NCBI RefSeq assembly: GCF_042242105.1
Contig: NC_092026.1
Location: forward strand, 22,885,191-22,949,190
Length of the DNA stretch: 64,000 nt
DNA from: Pempheris klunzingeri
Taxonomy: Eukaryota; Chordata; Actinopteri; Acropomatiformes; Pempheridae
Reading direction: 5' to 3'
In this document: positions 26,528-36,243 of the stretch, in pieces
How positions within the stretch are numbered: position 1 is the first letter of the stretch
How the letters are laid out: each line of letters starts with the position of its first letter
Made by a program: the position numbers and the translations under genes
Notes under the pieces: model-generated
Seen by the model: the letters and a program-made list of their open reading frames with translations, nothing else
The model's database searches: none
What the model was told of the DNA's origin: nothing

Positions 26528-27540
26528 TAAATAATTGTTTAAAAAGAGGAGGGGATCGGCCTCAGCTAAACTCTGAGCTTTTTTATGCATCTGCTATAAA
26601 TGCAAATTGATAGACATTCCACTGTGCTCCATCCTGTTCAATGCAGACTTTTCTCAAACAGCTTCCCTTTACAATAACAGACCTTAAAGACTGGGCAGAG
26701 TACAGTTGTGGTTTGTTGATAGTCATAAAAGCAGGTGCAGGTGCAGGTGCAAGCCAGTAAAATCGAACCCATGCCGCAAATGTACACTCTACTGTTGTTC
26801 CATTTAAACCTTTATTGAAATTATGAAAGAAAATATTTAACGTATTAACTAAAGATTTATATTCACCTTGTAAATACAGTAGTCATTAATATATTAACTG
26901 TTCTTATATGAAAAATCTTCAAAAGGTTATATAAATTGGACCAGAACTAAGGCTTCGGATGTTTTTGCTTTCTTTTTTAAAAAAGTGATCTCTGCAGATA
27001 TCTGACCTTGATTTCAGTCAAGTGGATGTGGGGGAGTGAAACGCATGGTTTACTGAGACATGATGCAGGGCAAAGGCAAAACAGGAAAATAATACTTTGT
27101 TACACACTTTGCCCCCTTTCTGAGCTGATGCATTTGTTTTTTTTGTGGATTTCATCTTGACGGACTGTTTAACGTGTAATGTAATGAACTTTTCCCTCTT
27201 TATTAAACCCCCCTCCCCTCCCCGGAGCTAAATTAAAAACGAAACATTTGTTGAAGAAAATGCATTTTGGAAAAAAAGAAAACACACAAAAATGATTCTT
27301 TTGCATGTTTTGCTGCCCCTTATTGTTTTGTGTCACCGAGCCATTCTATCAATCATTGTTAAAAAAGAAAAAAGATGATGTTTCCCCCCACGTAACGCAC
27401 AAACGATTGAGATGGCTCATATGCATGAACATTGAACATGTGCAAGTTTTATATCATTATTGGTGATAAGAGGTTGGCTAAATATAAAGTCAGATTATGA
27501 AGAACATGAGATGTAGCCTAAATTGATTTGGAAATGATGT

Positions 27541-27591
27541 GAGAGTGTGTGTGTGTGTGTGTGTGAGCGTGTATGTATGTGAGAGTGTGTG

Positions 27592-27650
<59 letters not shown>
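27541..27650. repeat. GT microsatellite in skil 3'UTR region
   Basis: GT array interrupted by GAGAGTGTG and GTATGTATG, then 26 pure units. Confidence 0.95.
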
Positions 27651-27651
<1 letters not shown>

Positions 27652-28755
27652 GGCCTCCCACGTCCGACTGAAGCACAGCAGCTTTGAAAAGGGAAAGAGA
27701 AAAACTTGCTCATGCAGCTCTGGATGTGTAGTTATGTTTTCTGATTCTGATCATATATCCTTGTCTGGATGTGTAAACATCACTCAAAAGATAATCAGTA
27801 TTACTTTTGATTGATTTAATTACCTCCTTGGCAGAACAGAAATCAAAAAAATACTTTCAGTTCATCACATTACGAGATGATTTATCGGTTGTAATTTTAC
27901 TTTCTGTGTAATTTGCATTTTATACACAAGGGGACGTTGTTTAGCTTCTTTATTTGTACACCACAATGAAAAAAAGGACTAAATGAAAGGGGAGAAAAAT
28001 CCCCTGTAACACGGTGTGCTGGGCCTTTTTGCATTTTGCAGTGTTATGAGAACTTCTATATGCTTTGTACAGAATTTTTACAGGTGAAGTTTTGACCAAC
28101 GGAGTAAAACGAGGCGAAAGGAGCATGTCTTTACCACGTGAAAACATTTGAATACAGGATTTACATGCCCATCGCCTCCCGGTCATGTGAGGGATAACTA
28201 GCAAACAAATCCAAGGTGACCTTTGACCTGTTGGGTGTTTAACTTTCAGCCAGTGATTATTCTTATCCCAGAGTGGGAGACGTAGGAAGTAGGGCTGCAT
28301 TGGTGATTGATCGCACAGATCACTGGTTACTAAGAGGTACACCATGTTTTAATTTATGCACATCCTGTCATAGATGAAAAAATATTAATGGCTCAGCTAA
28401 AAATAACCCCCTTTGCCCCTCAATGCTGTTCTGAAACATGAAACACAGTGTCTGTGTATGACCATTGCATACTACGTTGCCAATACTACAGTGTGATGAG
28501 ACTTTTGTTCTTGCATGAATCGAGACACTGTTCTCCTACCTCATGTTGTGATATAAAAAGATGTTTTTTAAGCAGAAGACACTGCATCTCTAACTGTTTA
28601 TCATTGATATTTACTAGTAAATTACATACCTGTAAATGCTTTTAGCTAATACCTCAGTTGTATCTAGTGTTTGTTTTTTTCTGTTTTATTGCCCTTCCCT
28701 GATTTCAGATCTTGTAAATATACCCTGTATAGACAATGAACTTGGATCAAATTCA

Positions 28756-28761
28756 AGTAAA
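28756..28761 (+). terminator. skil: Candidate poly(A) signal AGTAAA for skil
   Basis: The AGTAAA variant is followed 20-40 bases later by GT-rich sequence (CAGTGTTGTCTTTTG), a plausible downstream element. Inferred end of the skil transcript. Confidence 0.35.
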
Positions 28762-28780
28762 GTTCTGTAGTGTCGAACCA

Positions 28781-30092
28781 GTGTTGTCTTTTGCCTTTCT
28801 CAACTGCTTGTCATGTTGATTTTCTCTCCAGAAGTTCCACACATGATTCACACTTTTGCACAAGACACTCATTGAAAATAACGGCAGCTGCTCGTGTGGT
28901 TTTAACTTCAGCGTGGTTGTAGCATAATATTCTACGGCTGATGGAGGCAGTTTAAAGTCAACCTCAATATGATTTTGATGACATGATGATTTCAAGTTAT
29001 TTTAATGCAAAAATGACAAATTTTGCTAGTTCCAGCCTCAGCTTTAACTGTTTAAGTTCACATAAACACGAATTTAACAATCAATCAAAGTATTTTTCAG
29101 TTTAATCAATAATTAAAATAATCATAATGAAAATACATCTGCTGGTATGATCTTCCTTGCTGGATTTGTAAGATGTTGCAGAGACATTAATTATTTATCA
29201 TCACTGTTAAATTTGACCTACAAAACATTCTTTATTTTCCACTGAACTTGAAGATCAAAAGCACACTTGACCTAAAATGGAGATGTACACATGGATCACA
29301 GACGGTGCCAGTCAGTCAGTCTGAAGCAGCACTGTGGAGACGACCACCTGGTGCAGAGCGTCCTCTGTGAACCAGAGGATGGAACAGAGTGCGTGCAAAG
29401 GAACCTTTACCCAAAAAAGGTAACAGGGATGGAAATGTCGTTCATTTTGCTCATTATTGTACAAATTAAAATGAATGAATATCAATAAATAGTTGGAAAA
29501 AGTGTTCTATCTAAACTTCCCATGTTTGGCAAAATGCACTTTTTAATGGTTTCTCCTCATAAATTTGTGTCCCTGCTGTGTTAAGAGACCCGAAGAAGAC
29601 AAAAGACCATCCTCTCTTCTCCTTCTCCATCTTTCAGTAAGTGTGTGAAAACACACCCTTTAGATTTGGCTCTGCTTATGACGCCATTAGGGGATCTGAT
29701 GGTCATGTGACCTCTTCCGGCCCCTCACCAGGCCGACTGTCGCCGCCCACTGAAAACCTCCTGAGTCCACCTCACTGTCTGCCGGTTTTCCTCACTAACG
29801 CCAGCTTCTGGTACACAAAGATGTCGAAGGTGAGAGCAAAGCAGCAGACTGTTCTGTTCTTCTAAAACGAAGCCTCTTGTCTGAACACAACAGCTGCTGC
29901 AGCCATGAGAGCAATAATGTGTTTTTTGAACATTAAACCCTGTAAACATGTTCTAGTAGGGCCTCTGCACAGAAATATTAATATTAAACCCCCAACTTTT
30001 CTCTAGAAACACATTATTTTCCTCTTCAGACACTCCTAGCAGCTGATCCCACGGCCACTAACACACGTCCTGAGTGTGTTTGCTTGCTGCAG
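28781..30092. other. skil-gpr160 convergent spacer and gpr160 3' flank
   Basis: AT-rich. It includes a MITE-like remnant at about 29080-29130 and the probable gpr160 3'UTR (about 29215-30092). No coding exon recognised. Confidence 0.45.
29231..29236 (-). terminator. gpr160: Candidate poly(A) signal for gpr160
   Basis: TTTATT on the + strand gives AATAAA on the - strand, about 860 bases past the gpr160 stop. It would put the end about 450 bp from the inferred skil end, a close convergent arrangement. Other weaker signals exist, so this is tentative. Confidence 0.3.
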
Positions 30093-30989
30093 TCATGCTC
30101 TGTCCTCTGTCGCCAAGCTAAATTTAAATCTCCACTTGCAGAAGCTGTCGGGAGGAACTGCTGCCAAGCCCTGTGCAAGCTGCGAGGCTGGACAGGCTGC
30201 ACATAAAACGACCGTTATCAGAAGGCTGTTGAGGAAGCAGAGCCAGGCAACGTTCAGACCGAGGTATGCAGGTATTCCCATAGGTAGCAGGAGGAGCACG
30301 GCCAGAAAAACCAGAGAGAGGGCCCATGAGTTCAGAAATATATGCATGGCTTGATGAACTACATTTCGTCTGGAGTGAGTTTGGTCTGTAGTTTGAACGT
30401 TCAGAGGAGGATTTTTTAATAACTGTGTGTTGCTCCCAGCATGCAACGCTGCACAGCCCAGAGTCAGGAGGAGACACGTGGAAACCTGTAGGATCTGAGA
30501 TGTGTGGAAGACCCAGCAGCGGTGAATCTGGTTGTAAGAATCATCCTCCAAGACAGGAGTGAAGTCAGACAGCAGGAGGACATAGACAGCAGTGAGGTAC
30601 CACAGGAGGCCGGTCACAAACACACAGACAATCACTCTGGCCCTGGCAGTGGTGGGTTGTAACCTCCACATGACGGTGCAGAAATGGTCCAAAGCAGCTA
30701 CAACTACAACAGGCCACTGCAGAACACTGTAGACTTGTCCGAGGATTTGAACCAGCAAACATATATGGTACCTGGTGAGCATGAAGTCCAGGAGCAGGAC
30801 GTATCCGTCAGCATGGATGTGAAGGGTGCTGACGACGAGGGTCTGGGCCGTGTCGACGACAGCAAGGGACATGCTGAAAACTCCCAGGAAGCTTTTGCAG
30901 ATGTGGTTGCTCTGGAGAAACACCAGGGTCCAGTTGAGCAGACATTTTCCTCCGAGCCCGAGCAGGATGGAGGGGATGGAGACATTCAT
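30093..30989 (-). CDS. gpr160: Probable G-protein coupled receptor 160, single coding exon
   Basis: 298 residues with seven hydrophobic segments at about 5-27, 33-57, 73-100, 117-140, 164-184, 215-240 and 245-270. RYHICLLVQI in TM3, MGIPAYLGLNVAWLCFLNSL at TM6-TM7 and DSFCKWRFKF in the tail match my recollection of human GPR160 (RYHICLF / KYHICLFTQI, IPAYIEMNIPWLYFVNSFLI, DPFVNWKCCF). GPR160 is an orphan class-A-like receptor of the plasma membrane. The DRY position is DHF and the NPxxY position reads NSLLI, as in the family. The N-terminus is short (N2 sits in an NVS glycosylation sequon); the frame stays open for about 34 codons upstream without ATG, so a spliced upstream start is possible. 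ATG has A at -3. It is convergent with skil and divergent from nadk. Confidence 0.88.
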   Translation of the reverse strand: MNVSIPSILLGLGGKCLLNWTLVFLQSNHICKSFLGVFSMSLAVVDTAQTLVVSTLHIHADGYVLLLDFMLTRYHICLLVQILGQVYSVLQWPVVVVAALDHFCTVMWRLQPTTARARVIVCVFVTGLLWYLTAVYVLLLSDFTPVLEDDSYNQIHRCWVFHTSQILQVSTCLLLTLGCAALHAGSNTQLLKNPPLNVQTTDQTHSRRNVVHQAMHIFLNSWALSLVFLAVLLLLPMGIPAYLGLNVAWLCFLNSLLITVVLCAACPASQLAQGLAAVPPDSFCKWRFKFSLATEDRA

Positions 30990-31206
30990 GGTGTGCAGTC
31001 TTGAACAGCTTTTAACTAGAAGAGCATCCGATACTGTCGGACATTTTGGAGACTCTGCTGCTGCTGCTGGGGGGACAATAGCATTTTCATATTAATGTTT
31101 CAAAGCCACAAAAAAGCTACAGAACAAAATGATCATTCATTTAGAGTCGTGTTTGTGTACAACTGATGAATGCACGTTCAATATTCACTCCTCCCTTTTG
31201 GTCTCC

Positions 31207-31480
31207 ACCAACTCCTGAGAGAAACATCTGCCTCTTTAGCTGCTAAATGCTCCATTATGCTCACTAGCTTGTCACTAACTGTGTCTGTCTGCTGTTTGGT
31301 GCTGAGCTGCGAGGCTGGACAGGCCACACATAAAACGACTGCCATCAGAAGGCTGTCGACGAAGCAGAACCAGGCAACGTTCAGTAACGTTCAACGTTCA
31401 AGAGCTTTGTTGCTGAGAACGGCTGCCTGCTGCATCTGAAAACAACACTATGAGAGTGAAACAAAACAGCAGAGTTACAA
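31207..31480. repeat. Interspersed repeat, copy A, carrying a gpr160 fragment
   Basis: 31207-31307 aligns with 55391-55491 (CCAACTCCTGAG, TCTTTAGCT, AAATGCTCC, GCTAACTGTGTCTGTCTGCT... in both). Downstream, CGGCTGCCT and ATGAG matches resume after 31415. Between them an 80-bp piece of gpr160 (31305-31384) is present only in this copy. The family is not one I can name; the style is of a fish MITE. Confidence 0.7.
31305..31384 (-). pseudogene. Captured fragment of gpr160 (TM7 region)
   Basis: 80 bases align without gaps to 30178-30257 in gpr160 with 8 mismatches (90% identity), in the same orientation. On the - strand it would read LNVAWFCFVDSLLMAVVLCV, so the frame is kept but most changes are non-synonymous; I see no sign of selection. 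It is flanked on both sides by repeat sequence instead of gpr160 sequence. Its right end is followed by two more copies of AACGTTCA (31386 and 31393). Confidence 0.8.
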
Positions 31481-32933
31481 TGAGCTGAAAGATGCTAAAA
31501 TGCTCCCCAGGGCTGAGGGGAACAGCACATAATGATGTGATAAACTGGTAATACAAAAATACTGATTATAGTCACTTTTAAAGTTCAGACAAAAGCATTC
31601 TCAGTTCACTTCTACTTCAAACCTCACAGTTTAAACCAAGCTCATTGCACAACTATATCAGTGTATGGAAATTAGATACAAACAAACAAAAAAAGGGTTT
31701 ATTCTTACTGCCCGTGGATTATTTTATGCATTTCCTGTGCCTGCATAGAGACATATGGTGTCTCACAGCAACTTGATTCCTCTTTTTAAACCCTCCTTCC
31801 AGTTGAGGCTTGTAGCAGAAATTTCAACTGTTTGCTCAAGGCGTGAGGTTGAGGCAGCTGACACAGTCAAACCAAAAGATGAGAACTCAACGTTTCTCAA
31901 ATCCAACAGTTCTCCACTTCTGCTTTTCAATTCAACCAGTCAGTGTCTCCTCCAGCCGACTGAAACGGGCTGACTGACAGTCTGGAGGGACAATAATCCC
32001 AACCAGGAAACAGAGTACGGATGCAAAGTCTAGACTATAATTTACACATAAGGATAATACAGGGCAAGTGATACTCTGGGAAAAAAGAGAGGGTCACTCT
32101 CTGTAGCACAGTCGGAGTCCCTCAGAGAATATTATGTTAAATGAATATTGTGCATTACTTGCACAGGATATTGTATCAGATCCATGAGAACCCAAAGGTC
32201 AAGACCTTGATCATTTTATATTGGAAAAATGAAGACAGGAAGTGGCGGTCTTTAAATTTTATAATAAAAATGTACACATTTTGGATTTTAAAAGGGGAAC
32301 ACAGGAGACACATAGATAAAGAAATACAATTTATCTTAACTACATATTTTGTGTCACTTCGACATCCATTCAGTGGTTCTTCTATCACACAATCTTCCTC
32401 CATAGATGGAGTTTGCCCGATTGGAAGTGTTCAATTTTAATTTCTTCTGAGCACTTTAAAGACTTTTTGTGCAAAAGCTGAGGCTGAGAGGTCAGAATTT
32501 ACCTTGGAAACAGCAGCTGACAAACCAGTCTCACCACGTGATCCTCTCACTAGTCATTTTTGCCAAATGCTGTTTCCAAGGTGAAGACAGAGCTCTCAAT
32601 CTGTGCATATTTTTACTTGCACATTCTATATTTATTCCAAAAAACATCCTCCACACAGAAAAAAAAAATTAGAAGAGCTCATCATATTCACAAAGAGTCA
32701 TGTTGTGACGATGGGACTTTTAAAAGCTAAATTTTTCACATTGTGCCACATTTTCTATGTGGTATTAATTGATTTCTTTTATGCATCTGAATAACATTTC
32801 TGCTCTTTTTGTCAGTGTGTGAATAACTATTATGTTTTAAAAAGCCTGGATGAAACAGAGCAAATCCTTTCGCAATTCTTCTATTTTCTCTCATGTCAGT
32901 AAAGTTTGTGTAAACCTAGAATATAAATACACT

Positions 32934-33266
32934 CAGGTGCCAATATTTTAATTAAGGTTACAATGTCCAGTTGTTATTGAAGCTTTTACTGAGGTCTTGA
33001 TGCAGCTTGTTATGCTGTTGAAGTGTTTTGTGTTTCTAATATTTCAAACTTTGTTAGTGGCTGATTTTGTTTGCTGAGCTACAGACAGAAGTTAAAGTCC
33101 TCTATAACATTATATGTGAGAAGTTATGTTGGTGACAAATGTTCCATCCCTCCAAAAGTATTTCTGGAGTCTTAATAGTAGATAAGGCACTGTTATTTGT
33201 ATAATGATGAATAACTAACTAGCTAATGAACTGTGGAAGAACTGTTTTAGCGAGGTGTACCTAATA
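32934..33266. repeat. 'ggccagtttattaggtacacc'-type interspersed element
   Basis: It starts CACTCAGGTGCCAATATTTTAA and ends GGTGTACCTAATAAAGTACTG, which are diverged inverted versions of the same terminus. Related termini occur at 47919, 52325 and 58602. About 330 bp, in the gpr160-nadk spacer. Confidence 0.55.
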
Positions 33267-33269
33267 AAG

Positions 33270-33605
33270 TACTGTATCAGGCCCATCATGAAGGCCGTCA
33301 TGAAGGCCGTCTCCATAACGAGGCTCTAACGTTAGCTAGTGTTAGCTAGATAATCATGAACTGGAGCTTTGGCCAACGTTACAGTTAGCAGGAGGCTAAA
33401 CTATTAGGAACGCTCGCTCTCTGAAAGGGCTGCGATTGGCCAAAGTCTACCGTCAAGGGCCAGATTTTCTGAAGCCCGAAAACGGAGCCGAGAGGAGCTG
33501 CAGAAGTCCAGTTTTCTCTCAGACCACTTGAATTACTATGTGCTGAAAGATTATTTGCCCAATGACTCAAAAAAGAAAAAAGAAACTGCATACTCCAGCT
33601 TTAAC
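33270..33605. repeat. Probable interspersed repeat with short direct repeats
   Basis: TCATGAAGGCCGT occurs twice in tandem (33286-33311), then AACGTTAGCTAGTGTTAGCTAG, a GATTGGC-containing block, and an end ATACTCCAGCTTTAA at 33589-33603. This style of sequence is typical of teleost MITEs, but I have only one copy in the window to judge from. Confidence 0.35.
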
Positions 33606-34798
33606 ACAATGTCAGTATTTTATTGTCAAATATTGCAACTGTCGTCAATATAAATATGAGTGTAAAATGAGACCCCCAGAGTGTGTGAATAAAGGTTATT
33701 GATATCATATAGTACAGCTATTTAACACTGAGACAACTTTAAAGACACAACCTTGTACAAGCCTGTATTGTTATACTCATTTTTGTTTTGGGCAGCAGCA
33801 TCGATGGATGTTTTTGATTTAGTTAATTAAACAACATAAATCTGATGCTCTTGTGGACAGAATGATGTCTGAACTACCATTCGAAGGTCGTGTTCTTCCC
33901 ACCCAGAGAACCCAGGAATGATTGTTACACAGATGAGTGTTTCTCAGATTCTTTACCTGTACTTTCCTCCTGATTGATGCTGCGGCCGAAACTCGACCAC
34001 ACCTCAGCTGCCTTTTGTGTCACCAATGTAAAGGTAGAGCTGCCCAGGAATAGGAAGTATAGAGTTGAGTCACACCGTTAAATAGCTGTTATTAGAGAGA
34101 GAACTGAGCAAGATTTACAAATGGGTTCATCATTTTTACTCCATTTTTGAATCAAGATATATGTTTGAAGAAGCAACATCGTTTCATTTACCAAAGTCAG
34201 CTTCACACTTTACCTCAAGTTTCTCTCAGTTTGACACAAGACTTCAGAACATATTTAAAACAAACACATGCAGAGACATTGCCACCCTTTGGGTTTATTA
34301 CCTGTGTGAATGCAGTCATCTGATGTTAAATGCAGCACTGCACTGTGTGTCTGTCTCTTTTTCAGGCAGTCCAGTGTGCCGGTCCAGCTTCACTGCAGCT
34401 GAACTATCAACAATCTTTTGTATATGAGGTGTGGTTGGAAGAAAGGGAAGCCAGTGAGGTAGTGAAAGCTCTGAACAAGGAAGAGGAAGGATTTTGTTTT
34501 AATAGATGGAGTGGTGTTCAAACAACCAAGCAATGCATAAAGTACACAGATTCATTAACAGGCCTTTAATCCAAATACCACACACTCCTCTACATGAGCG
34601 GCTGCAGGTCACTTGTCTGCACGTGTTTGAAGTACAACAATCAAGACAGACATACATACTGTATGGATCGAGTATATTAGTGGGGAGAGTGTTGTTAAAA
34701 TTGGAAACCCTCAGAAAATTGTTCAAGAAAAGAAAAACAATGAAAAAACCTCAGCAGCCTTTTTAATGAACCTAAAGCAGTTTATAATTTCTACACTC

Positions 34799-34840
34799 TG
34801 CGCATGCGCTAGGACCCAGCACCTGTTTTGCGCATGCGCA
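34799..34840 (+). promoter_or_regulatory. nadk: Two NRF1-type palindromes, probable nadk core promoter
   Basis: TGCGCATGCGCT (34799-34810) and TGCGCATGCGCA (34829-34840) fit the NRF1 consensus YGCGCAYGCGCR, 30 bp apart, in a locally CpG-rich patch (34795-35070) with no TATA box. They lie 1.1 kb upstream of the first nadk coding exon, so transcription probably starts between about 34.85 and 35.07 kb with a non-coding first exon. A shared role for divergent gpr160 is possible. Confidence 0.6.
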
Positions 34841-35348
34841 CGGCTCAGCCAGGCGGTCACGCACCGTTTGTGAGATTTGAGCTGAAACAGTTTGTCATCG
34901 CTGACTGTCCTTACAAACACGTTTCGGCAGCGATCAAACACACTCCAGTCTTGATGAAGTAGTAGCGATATGAGCATGTTTGCTTCTTTCTGACAAAGTA
35001 AGGCTTCATTTCGTTCAGAGGTTCACGCCGGTAGCTAAGCTAAGTGCTCGGTAGCTAACGGTCGGTGTCAACAGACCAACTGTTTTATTTAAATGTCTGT
35101 GAAGCTCAGCTTGTTTTGTGTAAGTTATCTGTTTGTGATTATGGTTAGTGGGTAATCTCCCCTAAACCGACGCTAATTGTTACCAGATATTGGCTGGACT
35201 CAAGTGAACTAGTTTAGATCTCTGGTTTGATTGATCAGTTCATGTTTTGACTGTTTTGTAGTACAGAGCATAAGAAAACCACTGTAGTTACCTCAGTGTG
35301 ACCAGTGTTTACCTTCAGTACAGGTTTCTAGGTTAAACATTTACTCTA

Positions 35349-35406
<58 letters not shown>
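35349..35406. repeat. CA microsatellite in nadk intron 1
   Basis: About 28 CA units between promoter and first coding exon. Confidence 0.95.
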
Positions 35407-35408
<2 letters not shown>

Positions 35409-35539
35409 AGTGTTCCCTCAGCACTCCTTTGAGGCACATACTGAGAAGATATACTACTCTGGAAACATGTTTCCTTACAGGTAACACTTGTTTGTTAGTA
35501 CAGGGACGCAACTGGCAGATTTATTAACCTGCTGATTAG

Positions 35540-35745
35540 TTTGTTCCATGAATTCATTCATCATTTTGTCATCAGAAAACAGTGAAAATGCTCAGTCTGG
35601 TTTTCCAGAGCTCAAAGTAACTGTTTTGTTTGACCAACAGTGAAAAATCCAAAAATGTTCTGTTTACAATGATAGTAAACATAGAAAAGCTCAGATTTGA
35701 GTTGCTGAAACCAGAGGATTTTTGGCATTTTAGTTTCATAAATAG
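35540..35745. repeat. MITE-like repeat copy just upstream of nadk coding exon 1
   Basis: CTGATTAGTTTGTTCCATGA, GTCATCAGAAAACAGTGAAAAT, TGACCAACAGTGAAAAATCC and GAGTTGCTGAAACCAGAGG are diverged family phrases. It lies inside the intron separating the promoter from the first coding exon. Confidence 0.55.
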
Positions 35746-35950
35746 CTTAGAATTATTACTTCATTATCACAATATGTCCACGATAGTCAGCACTTAATTT
35801 TCTGACAGCTGAATACTCAAGTCACTAATACGTTCAGCTCTCCCTCTGTATTTTCTGTATTCATAGAATCATCTAATAGATCGCGTCTTTTCTTCTTTTC
35901 GTCAGGATGCTGTGTCTTTAACAGATGTGTCCGTGTTGCTTCCCTGCAGA

Positions 35951-36243
35951 ATGGAGAACTCGGAGGTCATTACATCGTCGGGGCCCCTGGCAGTGCCGGA
36001 CAGAGGCATGGCGCGACCCTCCTGCCCCTCCGGTCAGCTGTCTGAGTCAGCCAGGCCCTCCAAGCACAGGGAGCACCCGTCCAAATCACCAAGGAGACGG
36101 CGGAAGGGGACGAGGCCGCAGCAGCGGGGGGGTGGTCATGAACAGCTGCTCTGGGAGATCGAGCGCCGGAGGTTACCAGGCCAACACGAGCACTTGGAGC
36201 CCTCTGGCTCGGCAAGTGACACAGCGGAAAGCTGCCCTAAGAG
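35951..36243 (+). CDS. nadk: nadk coding exon 1 (N-terminal regulatory region)
   Basis: Acceptor CTGCAG at 35944-35949, then A and ATG. It encodes [20 protein letters not shown], a basic cluster ([14 protein letters not shown]) and [16 protein letters not shown]. The donor AGAG|GTTTGA at 36244 is weak but is the only one whose phase gives [12 protein letters not shown], matching human FRRTRSLHGP. The RSRSLS block of human NADK, a known AKT phosphorylation region, has no counterpart here. Confidence 0.75.

Larger units (their letters stand above)
24390..28780 (+). other. skil: Probable long 3'UTR of skil
   Basis: After the stop there is no credible exon for about 4.4 kb. Poly(T)/poly(A)-rich stretches, many ATTTA-like motifs, a GC-richer block at 25930-26430 and two long GT tracts are present. 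The best end signal is AGTAAA at 28756-28761, a known poly(A) signal variant, in a stretch with UGUA motifs (TTGTAAATATACCCTGTATA). The earlier end near 25-26 kb that alternative polyadenylation would give cannot be excluded. Confidence 0.45.
31100..34790. other. gpr160-nadk divergent spacer
   Basis: About 3.7 kb with the repeats listed separately, otherwise AT-rich. Reading frames at 31755-31973 and 34161-34427 have no recognisable homology or splice partner. Unlike human 3q26.2, no PHC3 or PRKCI exon is visible between gpr160 and its neighbour. Confidence 0.5.

Noticed and set aside
30684-31004. 106-codon ORF on + strand opposite gpr160
   Set aside because: Antisense shadow of the receptor coding sequence.
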